64,000 nt of DNA, taken from assembly GCF_017883985.1 (NCBI RefSeq), contig NZ_PRDG01000001.1, forward strand, positions 261,771 through 325,770, written 5' to 3'. The position numbers and the translations under genes are program-made. The stretch is from Streptococcus oricebi. Lineage in GTDB: Bacteria; Bacillota; Bacilli; Lactobacillales; Streptococcaceae. Below, in pieces: positions 41,563 through 50,319 of this stretch (its first letter is position 1; each line of letters opens with the position of its first letter). The notes under the pieces are model-generated. The model was not told the DNA's origin. It did not search any database and was given only the letters and a program-made list of their open reading frames with translations.

Positions 41563-41571
41563 ATTATATCA
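41563..41571 (-). promoter_or_regulatory. rexB extended -10 promoter
   Basis: Minus strand TGATATAAT. The surrounding sequence (ACTAAAAATGATATAATGG) recurs at 43576-43594 ahead of the truncated rexB copy. Confidence 0.6.
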
Positions 41572-41611
41572 TTTTTAGTCGCTTAACTCAGACATGAACA
41601 TCAAGTCCCTC

Positions 41612-41650
41612 AAGTAAAAAAGCACTTCATTCTTAGAAGTGCTTTTTCTC
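41612..41650. terminator. Terminator of the ABC exporter operon
   Basis: AAAAAGCACTTC, ATTCTTA, GAAGTGCTTTTT: perfect stem with T-runs on both strands, between the exporter and rexB. Confidence 0.9.
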
Positions 41651-41680
41651 ATCAAAAATACAAAAATCATTTTTTCATTC

Positions 41681-42346
41681 CTACTCAAGGGGCTTTAAGC
41701 TACCGTCCTGCATCTGATAAACCTGGTCCACCTCATCCAAAAGCCTGGTATCATGGGTAATCATGACCACACTGGTCTGGTACTTCCGAGTCACCTGCTT
41801 GAGCAAGTGGACCACCCGTTTGGCCCTTTCGGTATCCAGACTAGCAGTCGGCTCATCAGCCAGGACAAGCTCCGGCCGATTGTAGAGGGCTCTAGCAATA
41901 GCCACCCGCTGGCGCTCCCCGCCCGATAATTCCTTGGGATACTGGTCCAGCACCTGGGTCAAATCCAAGAGCTCTAAGAGTTCAGCAAGCTCCATGGTTT
42001 CCTTCTTGGAATAGCGGTCAATCAGTTTGAACTGGTCCTTAATCTTCAAAAAAGGAATCAGGTTAGAAGCCTGCAAGATAAAGCCAAAATCATTGAAACG
42101 TAAGTCCGTCCGCTCCTTTTCCGACAAGTGGGCAGTGTCCACATCCCGCAAGAAAAGCTGGCCAGAGCTAGGACTCTGCAAGTGGCCCAAGAGGGTCAAA
42201 AAGGTCGTCTTACCCGAGCCAGACGGTCCGATAATCGCTACAAATTTCCCCTTTTCCAGACGAAAGTCCGTCGGTTTTAGGGCCTCCACTAGGGTATGAC
42301 CCTGACCATAGGACTTACTAACAGCCCTTAATTCTAAAATTGCCAT
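41681..42346 (-). CDS. ABC transporter ATP-binding protein (HrtA-like)
   Basis: MacB/LolD-type ATPase of 221 residues: Walker A IIGPSGSGKTTFLTLLG near 40, signature ELSGGERQRVAIARAL near 137, Walker B LVLADEPTASLD and switch His VVMITHD. Length and pairing with a 353-residue FtsX-type permease match heme-exporter HrtBA systems of Gram-positive cocci, but this ATPase family also serves peptide and drug exporters. I start at MAILELRAVS. It is 1 bp after the permease gene. Confidence 0.85.
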   Translation of the reverse strand: MAILELRAVSKSYGQGHTLVEALKPTDFRLEKGKFVAIIGPSGSGKTTFLTLLGHLQSPSSGQLFLRDVDTAHLSEKERTDLRFNDFGFILQASNLIPFLKIKDQFKLIDRYSKKETMELAELLELLDLTQVLDQYPKELSGGERQRVAIARALYNRPELVLADEPTASLDTERAKRVVHLLKQVTRKYQTSVVMITHDTRLLDEVDQVYQMQDGSLKPLE

Positions 42347-42347
42347 C

Positions 42348-43409
42348 CTACTCTCCTCCAATCGCCCTAAGGGGATCAATCTTAATAACCTTATGAATCG
42401 ACAAGAAACCACCTGCTAACGACATAAGCAAAATCAAGCAGATAAGACCCGCATAGGCCTGCCAATCACTATAAAAAGGCATGCTAGCTGGCAGAAACTG
42501 CTGAGTCAAAAGCAGGAGCCCTACCGCTAAAATCAAGCCCAGGCCTGTCAACAGGAAAATCTGCCAAAAAATCGAAGCAATAATCGTCCGACTGGCCAAG
42601 CCCTGAGCCCGCATAATCCCATAGAGCTGGATTTTCTGAATCGTGATAATATACATGAAAATCCCCAGGACCAGAAAGGTAATCAAGACCATGGCCCCAA
42701 TCATAAAGCTAAAGGTCAAAACCTGGGCCTGATAACCAGGAATATTTTGAATCAAGGTCTCTATCGACACCTGCTCTAGTCCCGCTCCTTTTAGCTTCTG
42801 CTGATCCTTGACCACTAGAAAACTAGTATTTTTCACCTGGGCCGAACCGTATTTCAAATCCCGAAAATCATCCAGGCTCATAAAGAGGACCGGCTGGGTA
42901 AAAAAGCTATTATTCTCCGTAAAACCCACTATCTGATAACTTTTCTTGCTCCCATTGAGCTGGATTTGATTCCCCAACTTCAAGCCCTTTTGCTCAATGC
43001 TCTTATCAACCACTAGCTCTCCTGGCCTCTCGGCCCTTCTGCCCGATGAAATTTTAGGAGCTATAAAACTCTCCCAGGAAAGACCAAAGACCTGGGCATT
43101 GACCTTTTTCTCCTTGCTCTCTTGATTAGCAACCACTGCCATTTGCCCCAGTTCTGCTATATTTTCTTGCCCCAGATAAGCCTGATAGTCCTTTTCAGTC
43201 AGACTAGAAGCCACTAGATTCTTATTCGCATATTCAGACAAAACGACCGACGAAGCCTGCCAATTATCAATAGCCAGACGATTGAGCCTGGCCAAGCCGA
43301 CCGATAAACTAGACAGGAAAAAAATCATGTAGCTAATCAGAAAGACCACAGCCACCACCAAGCGATAGCGCCCCTTATTATATAAAATTTCCTTGACTGC
43401 TAAAAACAT
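42348..43409 (-). CDS. FtsX-type ABC permease (HrtB-like)
   Basis: 353 residues, four membrane helices in the MacB/FtsX plan: one near the N-terminus ([23 protein letters not shown]), a large extracellular domain, then three C-terminal helices ([62 protein letters not shown]). The heme-efflux role is inferred from size and layout. Its ribosome binding site AAAAGGAG is made of codons from a truncated rexB copy just upstream, so this operon appears to use a duplicated rexB promoter. Confidence 0.82.
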   Translation of the reverse strand: MFLAVKEILYNKGRYRLVVAVVFLISYMIFFLSSLSVGLARLNRLAIDNWQASSVVLSEYANKNLVASSLTEKDYQAYLGQENIAELGQMAVVANQESKEKKVNAQVFGLSWESFIAPKISSGRRAERPGELVVDKSIEQKGLKLGNQIQLNGSKKSYQIVGFTENNSFFTQPVLFMSLDDFRDLKYGSAQVKNTSFLVVKDQQKLKGAGLEQVSIETLIQNIPGYQAQVLTFSFMIGAMVLITFLVLGIFMYIITIQKIQLYGIMRAQGLASRTIIASIFWQIFLLTGLGLILAVGLLLLTQQFLPASMPFYSDWQAYAGLICLILLMSLAGGFLSIHKVIKIDPLRAIGGE

Positions 43410-43546
43410 AGACCTGGCTCCTTTTCAAAAGAGAGTGACTTGGGGCCAATATCACACACCCGCGGGCCCGCCGCCACCAAGCCTCTGGCCCCGCTGACCA
43501 AAATCTTGATTAGAGAATGACAAATATCTGGATAAAGTAATTTCAT
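43400..43546 (-). pseudogene. Truncated duplicate of the rexB 5' end
   Basis: Codes for [16 protein letters not shown] then continues to [14 protein letters not shown] before a stop; compare real rex[17 protein letters not shown] and [13 protein letters not shown]. Homology stops right after GAAAAGGAGC, where the ABC permease begins. Upstream bases also match the rexB promoter region. The copy has several substitutions, so it is not recent. The reading frame overlaps the permease start by 10 bases. Confidence 0.9.
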
Positions 43547-43577
43547 AGCTAGCCCTTTTTTCGTTAAATATACTACC

Positions 43578-43586
43578 ATTATACCA
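43578..43586 (-). promoter_or_regulatory. Duplicated rexB promoter driving the ABC exporter
   Basis: Minus strand TGGTATAAT in the copy of the rexB upstream region (ACTAAAAATGGTATAATGG). Confidence 0.6.
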
Positions 43587-43709
43587 TTTTTAGTCGCTCT
43601 CCTCCCTTTCTGCCCTTTGAAAAAGAAAGGAAATAGGGAGAAGCTAGCCTGATTCAATGCTCCCTTAACTCGCCACTTAGATTCTTTGCTAAGATTTTCA
43701 GAATTTTCA

Positions 43710-43738
43710 TTGTTTTCATCCTTAAAAGATGCTACAAT
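43710..43738 (+). promoter_or_regulatory. Promoter of the SDR gene
   Basis: TTGTTT (43710-43715), 17-base spacer, TACAAT (43733-43738) with an extended TGC. Confidence 0.7.
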
Positions 43739-43744
43739 AAATCT

Positions 43745-43756
43745 AGAAAACGTTTT
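43745..43756 (+). promoter_or_regulatory. LacI/CcpA-type operator (cre-like palindrome)
   Basis: GAAAACGTTTTC, a perfect palindrome with central CG, placed over the expected transcription start of the SDR gene. A LacI-family repressor or CcpA bound there would block transcription. Confidence 0.6.
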
Positions 43757-43778
43757 CCAAATTAGAAAGGATTTTGCT

Positions 43779-44576
43779 ATGACAAAGTTAGAAGGTAAGG
43801 TTGCACTCATCACCGGAGCAGCGTTGGGATTAGGCAGGGGTATTGCCCAAGTCTATGCCAAATATGGAGCCAAACTCTGCCTTGTCGATTTAGCTCCCCA
43901 ACTAGAAACAACCGCCCAAGAATTGCGGCAGGAGTTTGGGGTCGAGGTCATCACAGTCACAGCTGATGTAGCAGATGCTTCCATGATGGAAGAAGCTGTC
44001 GCAAAAACAGTCGCCCAATTTGGCCAACTAAACATTGTCTGTTCCAATGCCGGCGTCTGCCGCCTGGCCCCCTTTGAAAATTTCGATGCCGCCATGCGAG
44101 ACTTCCATATTGATGTTAACATCAAGGGCGTTTGGAATACCTGCCAGGCCGGTATTAAACAATTCTTAGAACAAGGTGGCGGAACAATCGTTATCGCTTC
44201 CTCCGTTACTGGAGATTTGGTCGCCGATGCCGGTGAAGCGGCCTACGCCATGACCAAAGCAGCCATGGTCGGCTTGACCAAGGCCTTAGCAGTAGAATAT
44301 GCCGACCGCAATATCCGAGTCAACTGTACACAATTAGGTTATGCCCGCACCCCCATGGTTGAAAAGATGGCCCAAGAGTCCAATCCAGAAGACCCAGAGT
44401 CTGTTATTACAGGTATTGCCCAGTCTGTTCCAATGAAAAGACTGGCTGACCCCAAGGAAGTCGGCGAACTCTTCGCCTTTCTAGGAAGTGATGAGTCTAG
44501 CTATCTAACCGGCACCCAAATCGTTATCGATGGAGGAAGTACCCTCCCTGAAACAATCGGTATGGGAACAAATTAA
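43779..44576 (+). CDS. SDR family oxidoreductase (sugar or polyol dehydrogenase-like)
   Basis: 265 residues: [19 protein letters not shown] (cofactor loop) near 10, [21 protein letters not shown] near 90, IASSVTGD (catalytic Ser), [27 protein letters not shown] (Tyr/Lys) near 160, and [18 protein letters not shown] at the end. It resembles glucose/ribitol or 3-ketoacyl-ACP reductase relatives. The AGAAAGGATTTTGCT before the ATG sets the start. The operator over the promoter suggests carbon control, which favours a sugar or polyol substrate (inference). Confidence 0.87.
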   Translation: MTKLEGKVALITGAALGLGRGIAQVYAKYGAKLCLVDLAPQLETTAQELRQEFGVEVITVTADVADASMMEEAVAKTVAQFGQLNIVCSNAGVCRLAPFENFDAAMRDFHIDVNIKGVWNTCQAGIKQFLEQGGGTIVIASSVTGDLVADAGEAAYAMTKAAMVGLTKALAVEYADRNIRVNCTQLGYARTPMVEKMAQESNPEDPESVITGIAQSVPMKRLADPKEVGELFAFLGSDESSYLTGTQIVIDGGSTLPETIGMGTN

Positions 44577-44579
44577 GAA

Positions 44580-44608
44580 TAAAAAAAGAGGTTATAACCT
44601 CTTTTTTC
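44580..44608. terminator. Bidirectional terminator between SDR and ABC exporter
   Basis: AAAAAAGAGGTTATAACCTCTTTTTT, perfect stem with runs on both sides. It sits immediately after both convergent genes. Confidence 0.9.
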
Positions 44609-46181
44609 ATATACTTGCCTTTAAATTGATATGCAAATTATAATCATCTTCATTGAATGTATGGTGAGCCACTTCAATTATTGTAATAGGTAGGGCTAAC
44701 AGTAAAGCTCTTATTTTTTTGGCATTGATTGTATCCAGAGAAGCAGTTACTTCGTCAACCAATAAAATTGTCTTTTTCCGCAATAAGAATCTAGCAACCT
44801 CTAATCTAATGCGTTGCCCACCCGAAATATTACTGCCATTATTTTCAACCCGAACATTTAATATATCCGAAAACTCTTCTTTTAAACCAACTGTATCCAA
44901 GACAGAAAGCAGTTCTAAATCATCAAATTCTTGCTCTAGACTCAAATTATAGCGAATTGTCTCATTAAATAAAAACGGATTTTGGCTAATTATCCCAACA
45001 TCTTCATAAGATAATTTGTATTTTTTTAATTCATCTTCCAGATAAATACTACCTTTATCTAGAAGCTCCTCTCCTAGAATACACCTTAGCAAGGTTGTTT
45101 TTCCCGAACCAGATGGTCCTTTAATCAATACTTTTGATCCAAAAGGGATAGCTATGGACAAGTCTTGGAATAATCTTTTATTACTATAAGACTTGCTAGC
45201 TCGGTCTATATGTAAAGTTCCACCCCCTTGACTCTCTTGTTTTTCTTCTGAAAAATCTTTATCAAATTCTAAAATGTGATAAATCTTATCCATAGTTGGC
45301 TTTGCTCCTTGAATTTCAACCACATCATACATAATCGTCTGAATTGGGCTAACTAATTGCCCAGACGCTATATACATAGCCACCAAGCTGGATAAGCCAA
45401 GCCCTTGACCATTTAAAATCAGATAAAATCCTAGAGCAAGTGGGACAACTTGACTTAAGAAAACCATAAAACCATTAAAAAAGAAGATGAGATTACTTAA
45501 AAATTCAAATTTCTGGATAGAGGCCTGATATGAAGTCACTTTATTATGTACACGCTTTTCATTGGTTTTTAAAGCTTGATTAAAAGCTAAAACATCACTT
45601 CCCCGTATACTATCTGAAATTTGTGCATATACACGAGTCCTCTTATCCGACAAGTCACTGCCCTGTTTATTAAGCCTCTGACTTAAAATGAACTGAGGTA
45701 GGGGACGTAAAAGTGTGAAAAAAACAAAGATAGAGCCTAATAAAAGATTCTGACTAATAATATATATCTCAGTTACAATAGCAACCACGCTCCAAGCTAT
45801 GATATGTTGTGTTAAATCAATATAATTATTTCCGACAAATTCCATATCCTGAGTCAAAATACTAATTTTTTTATCAATGGAATAATTAGTATTTCTAATC
45901 AATTTCTTATACAAAGCCCTTCGAATGTTAATTTGAATTTCTTTCCTAAATATATTTACAGAATAATTAGCAAAAAGCATAAAGGAGTAGAATGACAGAT
46001 AGATGAGAAAGCCATATAGGATAAATGAAACAATTTTATCTAGATTCAACTCTCCCTTATCAAGTTGCAATGCTTTTTCTAGAATTAATGGTTGGGCCAA
46101 AACAACCCCTCCATTTATTACATTTCCTATACCTACCAACCATTTTGTCTTTTTACCTAAATACTTATAGTATTTGAACAT
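44607..46181 (-). CDS. ABC exporter (fused membrane and ATPase domains) of a RiPP-type locus
   Basis: 524 residues: an N-terminal exporter membrane domain with about six helices to residue 290, then the ATPase (VLIKGPSGSGKTTLLRCILG near 354, NISGGQRIRLEVARFLLRKKTILLVDEVTASLD near 455). There is no peptidase C39 domain, so leader cleavage, if any, is done elsewhere. The DNA is visibly more AT-rich than flanking genes. It lies downstream of the small precursor and the truncated radical-SAM gene, so peptide export is the likely role. The frame is intact. Confidence 0.85.
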   Translation of the reverse strand: MFKYYKYLGKKTKWLVGIGNVINGGVVLAQPLILEKALQLDKGELNLDKIVSFILYGFLIYLSFYSFMLFANYSVNIFRKEIQINIRRALYKKLIRNTNYSIDKKISILTQDMEFVGNNYIDLTQHIIAWSVVAIVTEIYIISQNLLLGSIFVFFTLLRPLPQFILSQRLNKQGSDLSDKRTRVYAQISDSIRGSDVLAFNQALKTNEKRVHNKVTSYQASIQKFEFLSNLIFFFNGFMVFLSQVVPLALGFYLILNGQGLGLSSLVAMYIASGQLVSPIQTIMYDVVEIQGAKPTMDKIYHILEFDKDFSEEKQESQGGGTLHIDRASKSYSNKRLFQDLSIAIPFGSKVLIKGPSGSGKTTLLRCILGEELLDKGSIYLEDELKKYKLSYEDVGIISQNPFLFNETIRYNLSLEQEFDDLELLSVLDTVGLKEEFSDILNVRVENNGSNISGGQRIRLEVARFLLRKKTILLVDEVTASLDTINAKKIRALLLALPITIIEVAHHTFNEDDYNLHINLKASI

Positions 46182-46196
46182 AAACTTTCTCCTTAG

Positions 46197-46228
46197 AAAA
46201 AATGAACAGAGCTAGCACTCTCTGTTCA
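46197..46228 (-). terminator. Hairpin between precursor peptide and ABC exporter
   Basis: Minus strand TGAACAGAG, AGTGCTAG, CTCTGTTCA, TTTTTTC. Partial termination here would yield more precursor than exporter mRNA. Confidence 0.85.
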
Positions 46229-46239
46229 CATAATCGCCA

Positions 46240-46317
46240 TTAGGATGGACAATGGTGATTTCTTGGCTGACTAGTTCTATGTGAATTTTTATGGTTTTTA
46301 TTTTGTTTTACTTTCAT
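46240..46317 (-). CDS. Candidate RiPP precursor peptide (Asn-x-x-Cys type)
   Basis: 25 residues: MKVKQNKNHKNSHRTSQPRN followed by HHCPS. AGGAGAATCACAGAT precedes the ATG, so translation signals are good. It has a basic, Asn/His/Ser-rich leader and a single Cys at position 23, three after Asn20. It lies between a radical-SAM/SPASM remnant and an ABC exporter, with a hairpin after its stop. Streptococcal radical-SAM peptide families include one named for an NxxC motif, in which a thioether joins Cys and Asn. Membership here is inferred from the motif and neighbours only. Confidence 0.62.
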   Translation of the reverse strand: MKVKQNKNHKNSHRTSQPRNHHCPS

Positions 46318-46334
46318 ATCTGTGATTCTCCTTC

Positions 46335-46643
46335 CTAGCCCACATCTAAAATATCAATATAGGATTCAGAGAGAGCAAAGAGTGCTAGATTTTTTCTTAT
46401 CATTTTTTCAATGCTCTTACAAAGAAGAGGCTTTGTTCCTTTCTCTCCTTTCTTAGCTAATGGGCAATAGCCTGATTTACAAATAAGTACATATGGACAT
46501 TTTTTACAGTCTTCATCAACTTCTATAATCCATTCCTGCAACTTATTGTAATTCAACAGACCCTTATTGATATTTCCAAAAACATTAGAGGGATGATAGA
46601 GGGCAATTGTACATGATTGAATAATCCCTCTAACATTAAACAT
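46335..46643 (-). pseudogene. C-terminal fragment of a radical-SAM/SPASM peptide maturase
   Basis: 102 residues containing YHPSNVFGNINKGLL and the cysteine cluster DEDCKKCPYVLICKSGYCPLAKK then PLLCKSI, typical of the SPASM auxiliary iron-sulfur domain at the end of RiPP maturases. The radical-SAM core (CxxxCxxC) is missing: the frame begins inside the end of yjdF with an 8-base overlap. A deletion or recombination joined yjdF to the tail of the maturase. It could still be translated, coupled to yjdF, but cannot do radical-SAM chemistry alone. Confidence 0.85.
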
Positions 46644-47052
46644 AAAATCGCTTCTTTCTTCGTAGCTGATATTGAATATCCTTTTGTTCTTGTTTTTTCT
46701 CTCTCCTACTTCTCTTCTTCTCTTTTTTCATTAGTTCATGAACCTTGGTCAACTCCATTTGAGCTTTTGTAGATACCGCAGGCTTCTTTTTTTGCTTATT
46801 GATTGCTCTTTGCATTCTTTTAGGATTCATCTTCCTATCGCTAGGCGGAGTCTCCTCTTGCAGTCTATCTACCGCTACCCTATCATTTTTTGAAATGAGA
46901 GCTGGCAATCTCTGATGAATAAATTTAAGAACCTCAAAATCTTTTGGTTCGCTACCGAATGTATATTTAATAACTCGGTAATGCTCATGACTATCAGTGT
47001 ATTCAACCAAGCCATACCAAAAGGCATCTTCAAAATAAATAGTTAACTTCAT
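46636..47052 (-). CDS. yjdF: YjdF family protein (DUF2992)
   Basis: 138 residues: N-terminal MKLTIYFEDAFWYGLVEY and IKYTFGSEPKDFEVLKFI, then a very basic C-terminal half (NPKRMQRAINKQKKKP, MKKEKKRSRREKKQEQKDIQYQLRRKKRF). This is the YjdF plan, associated with response to azaaromatic compounds in Firmicutes. The stop overlaps the maturase fragment. Ahead of the start a palindrome can cover the ribosome binding site. Function is not established. Confidence 0.9.
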   Translation of the reverse strand: MKLTIYFEDAFWYGLVEYTDSHEHYRVIKYTFGSEPKDFEVLKFIHQRLPALISKNDRVAVDRLQEETPPSDRKMNPKRMQRAINKQKKKPAVSTKAQMELTKVHELMKKEKKRSRREKKQEQKDIQYQLRRKKRFYV

Positions 47053-47057
47053 GTCAA

Positions 47058-47078
47058 ATCCTTTCCAAATTGGAAAGC
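47058..47078 (-). promoter_or_regulatory. Hairpin covering the yjdF ribosome binding site
   Basis: Minus strand GCTTTCC, AATTT, GGAAAGGA: the 3' arm contains the GGAAAGGA Shine-Dalgarno of yjdF. I could not recognise a full yjdF riboswitch upstream. Confidence 0.5.
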
Positions 47079-47149
47079 AAGTCTAGAAAAACTAAGAAGA
47101 ATTAGCAACGAGGAGGTTGCCCTCCCCATACGATGGCGCTGCCTACGCC

Positions 47150-47368
47150 CTTTATATCTTACCTAACTGAACACGGGCTTCAGCGAAGAAATATACGCAA
47201 ATGAATAGAGGTGATATCCAGACGCAGTAGCTGTCTGCTAGTTGCCATCGTCACCAGTGACTTGTCACCTAGCTAGTCAGCCTTGCGGGGGTCTCACAAC
47301 GGAGTTGCTAACAACTCCTGTTCGGCCGCCTATTTTTCTCTCGTTTTCTTAACGCCCTTTGTATCTTA
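47150..47368. repeat. Dispersed intergenic repeat upstream of yjdF, abutting the pheT stop
   Basis: A unit from CTGAACACGGGC (about 47167) to ACGCCCTTTGTATCTTA (47368), preceded by the right end of another unit (ACGCCCTTTATATCTTA, 47153-47170). An inserted module at about 47220-47337 matches 5540-5690. On the minus strand the end reads TAAGATACAAAGGGCG and provides the pheT stop codon. No gene is seen in 47053-47365. Confidence 0.8.
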
Positions 47369-49771
47369 TCTAACCTCTGCGCCTAATTTCTCGGCCAGAG
47401 ATTTTTGGATTTTATCCATATATTTAGCGACTTCCTCGTCAGACAGGGTATCTGCTGGGTTTTGGAAGGTTAGGCTATAAGCCATAGACTTGAGGCCAAC
47501 TCCCAATTTTTCACCTGAGAAAATATCAAAGAGCTTGATGTCTGTTAGTCGCTTGACACCCGCAGCGTGGATTGCCTCCACCACTTCCTTGTGGCTGACC
47601 TTGGCCTCTAGCAAGAGGGCCATATCTCTGGTTACTGCTGGGAACTTGCTGATTTCCTTGAAGGCTGGCTTAGGAGTCAGGGCTGCCTCGATAGCAGAGA
47701 GGTTGAGCTCTGCTACATAGGTTTCTGGAATATCATAATCTTTAGCTGTTTTAGGATGAATCTGGCCGACATAGCCCAGAACCTGCTCTCCTAGGCGAAT
47801 CAAAGCGGTTCGACCTGGATGAAGACTGGCTAAGCTTGAGTCAGCCTCATAGGTCACTTCTAAGTGGAGGTCCTCAAAAATCGCCTCTACAATTCCCTTG
47901 GCATAGAAGAAATCAACAGGCACTGCTGGCGTTTGGAAGTCCTTTTGGCTGACTAGGCCAGTCAAGGCAAAGGCAAAGCTATTGATTTCATGAGGGAGGT
48001 CTTTTTTAGGATCGCCCTTTTGTTCAAAGATTTTCCCGATTTCATAGAGGGCCAAATCCTTATTTTTTCGAGCAACATTGTAGCTGACAATATCCAACAT
48101 TCCAGCCAGCATATTCTGCCTCAGGACGCTACGCTCAACACTCATAGGCCACATCAGCTCGGTCAGCTTGGACGGTGCTAGGCTAAATTCGACTGCCTTT
48201 TCTGGTGTAGTCAGGGCATAGGAGATGACCTCGGTCAGTCCCAAACCTTCGGCCACATCTCTCACCTGCCGTCTTAATTTTTGGGTTGGAGTCAATTCAC
48301 CTGCTGTTCCACCGTCTCTTGGTAGAGTGACAGGGAGGCGGTCATAACCATAAATACGGGCGATTTCCTCATAGAGGTCTGCTGGAATGGTAATATCCCA
48401 ACGACGACGGGGAACGCTAACTGTAAACTCTGCTGCACTTCCCGCTAGGCCAAAGCCCAAACGGCGGAAAATATCCTCAATATCACTGTAGTCCAAGTCG
48501 GTACCTAGGACCCGATTGACATCAACCAGGCTAGTTGAAACCTCTCTATCGCTAGTGTCTAGCTGGCCAGCTGCGATTCGACCTTGATAGAGGCTGGCCC
48601 CTGCAAGCTCTACAATCATGCTAGCCGCCGCATCCAGAGCGGCATTGACAGTTGCCAGATTGATGCCCTTTTCAAAGCGGGAAGAGGATTCCGAACGCAG
48701 GCCCAAGCGGCTGCTGGTCTTGCGGATAGACTTACCCTCAAAGACTGCTGCTTCAAGGACGATACGCTGGCTCTTGTTTGAAATTTCTGTGGCCTGACCA
48801 CCCATGACTCCGGCCAGGGCGACTGGCTTATCTGCGACAGTGATAACCAAGTCTGTCTCTTCAAGCTCTCTATCCTCACCGTCCAAGGTCACTAGCTTCT
48901 CCCCTGCTCTTGCCTCCCTCACTAGGATTTCTCTAGCCTCAAAGCTATCTAAGTCAAAGGCATGCATGGGCTGACCAAAGTAAAGGAGAATGTAGTTGGT
49001 CACATCAACCACATTATTGATAGGGCGAATCCCTTCATTCATGAGCAGATTTTGGAGCCACTGGGGACTAGGAGCAATTGTCACATCCTCCAAGATTCTG
49101 GCAGCATAGTAAGGAGACTTACTAGTCTCAATCTTGACTGCCAACTCTTCCTGGGCTGATTTTGCTCCTTCAATCAGCGGAAATTCCTTAAACTGAACAG
49201 CCTTGTCGTAGATAGCAGCCACCTCATGGGCCACACCCAGCATAGAAAGGGCATCTGCTCGGTTAGGGGTGATGGATAGTTCGATAACCTCATCATCCAG
49301 GTCTAGGTAAGAAAAGACTTCCTGGCCATTAACAGCTTCCTCTGGCAGGATTTGAATCCCGTCCGCAAATTCCTTGGGAATGACCGAATCAGAAATACCC
49401 AGCTCAGCCAGGGAGCAAATCATCCCCAAAGACTCGTAGCCCCGAATCTTGCCCTTTTTAATCTTATAATTATCTGCAATTCGGGCACCTGGCAGGGCCA
49501 CGATAACCTTGATGCCCGCTTTAACATTAGGAGCTCCGCAGACAATTTGCCGCACTCCCTCAGCTCCCGTATCTACCTGGCAGAGATGGAGGTGGGTTTC
49601 AGGAATATCCTCACAAGTAAGCACCTCGCCCACAACAATCTTGGACAGACCTGCTGCTGGTGAGCTTACGCCCTCTACCTCAATACCTGTCGTGGACATC
49701 TTTTCAGCCAAGTCGCTGCTTGCCACATCCACATCAACTAGTTCTTTTAACCATTTATAACTTACTAACAT
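47366..49771 (-). CDS. pheT: Phenylalanyl-tRNA synthetase beta subunit
   Basis: Charges tRNA-Phe as part of the (alpha-beta)2 enzyme. 801 residues: N-terminal tRNA-binding OB domain ([24 protein letters not shown]), B3/B4 editing ([23 protein letters not shown]), B5 and the catalytic-like domain ([23 protein letters not shown]), and the C-terminal FDX-ACB domain ([21 protein letters not shown]). The stop codon lies in a dispersed repeat. It follows the GNAT gene by 26 bp. Confidence 0.97.
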   Translation of the reverse strand: MLVSYKWLKELVDVDVASSDLAEKMSTTGIEVEGVSSPAAGLSKIVVGEVLTCEDIPETHLHLCQVDTGAEGVRQIVCGAPNVKAGIKVIVALPGARIADNYKIKKGKIRGYESLGMICSLAELGISDSVIPKEFADGIQILPEEAVNGQEVFSYLDLDDEVIELSITPNRADALSMLGVAHEVAAIYDKAVQFKEFPLIEGAKSAQEELAVKIETSKSPYYAARILEDVTIAPSPQWLQNLLMNEGIRPINNVVDVTNYILLYFGQPMHAFDLDSFEAREILVREARAGEKLVTLDGEDRELEETDLVITVADKPVALAGVMGGQATEISNKSQRIVLEAAVFEGKSIRKTSSRLGLRSESSSRFEKGINLATVNAALDAAASMIVELAGASLYQGRIAAGQLDTSDREVSTSLVDVNRVLGTDLDYSDIEDIFRRLGFGLAGSAAEFTVSVPRRRWDITIPADLYEEIARIYGYDRLPVTLPRDGGTAGELTPTQKLRRQVRDVAEGLGLTEVISYALTTPEKAVEFSLAPSKLTELMWPMSVERSVLRQNMLAGMLDIVSYNVARKNKDLALYEIGKIFEQKGDPKKDLPHEINSFAFALTGLVSQKDFQTPAVPVDFFYAKGIVEAIFEDLHLEVTYEADSSLASLHPGRTALIRLGEQVLGYVGQIHPKTAKDYDIPETYVAELNLSAIEAALTPKPAFKEISKFPAVTRDMALLLEAKVSHKEVVEAIHAAGVKRLTDIKLFDIFSGEKLGVGLKSMAYSLTFQNPADTLSDEEVAKYMDKIQKSLAEKLGAEVR

Positions 49772-49797
49772 CTTTTTTCCTTTTTATCCAGCTTTTT

Positions 49798-50307
49798 TTA
49801 TAGTTTTTTAGCCAAAAGCCAATCAATATCAACTGTGTCACCTGTCACATATTCATGCTCGGAAAAGCGCTCAAAACCATACTTAAAGTAGAAATTTTGA
49901 GCCTTGAAATTCTTCTCCCAGACACCGAGCCAAGTCCAGACAAAGCCCCGCTTTTGAGCCTGTTCAAGAGCAAATTCAAACATCTCCTTGCCTAGACCCA
50001 GACCATGGTACTTTTCTAAAACATAGATTCGGTGGACCTCAAAGGGTCGCTCCAAGTCCACTGGCTCGGTTTGAGCTGCCCCCCAGTTAAACTTGAGAAA
50101 ACCAGCTATTTCTTGGTCTTTCATGACAAAATAGGTCTCCGATTGGGGGTCTTTTAGGTCCTGCTCAATCTTTTCAAGGGACAATTCATGGGCAAAGTAA
50201 TGCTCCATATCTGCCTTCTTGATATAAGGGCCAAAGGTCTCCTCATAGGTAGTGACCTCTAGCTGGCGTAAAAGGGCTGCTTGATCTTCTTTGACTCTAA
50301 CTAACAT
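49798..50307 (-). CDS. GNAT family N-acetyltransferase (PaiA-like)
   Basis: 169 residues: PFEVHRIYVLEKYHGLGLGKEMFEFALEQAQ is the acetyl-CoA motif near 87-112, then VWTWLGVWEKNFKAQNFYFKYGFERFSEHEYVTGD. It sits between pheS and pheT, an arrangement seen in other streptococci, so it shares the Phe T-box control. The substrate is unknown; PaiA-like naming is by resemblance. Confidence 0.9.
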   Translation of the reverse strand: MLVRVKEDQAALLRQLEVTTYEETFGPYIKKADMEHYFAHELSLEKIEQDLKDPQSETYFVMKDQEIAGFLKFNWGAAQTEPVDLERPFEVHRIYVLEKYHGLGLGKEMFEFALEQAQKRGFVWTWLGVWEKNFKAQNFYFKYGFERFSEHEYVTGDTVDIDWLLAKKL

Positions 50308-50319
50308 GTGACAAATCCT

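Noticed and set aside
43547..43813. Long N-terminal extension of the frame containing the rexB remnant
   Set aside because: It crosses the promoter region and overlaps the divergent SDR start; only the part from MKLLYPDI matches rexB.
46335..46643. Functional standalone SPASM protein
   Set aside because: The start lies within yjdF and the radical-SAM core is absent; a truncated gene is the simpler reading, though coupled translation cannot be excluded.
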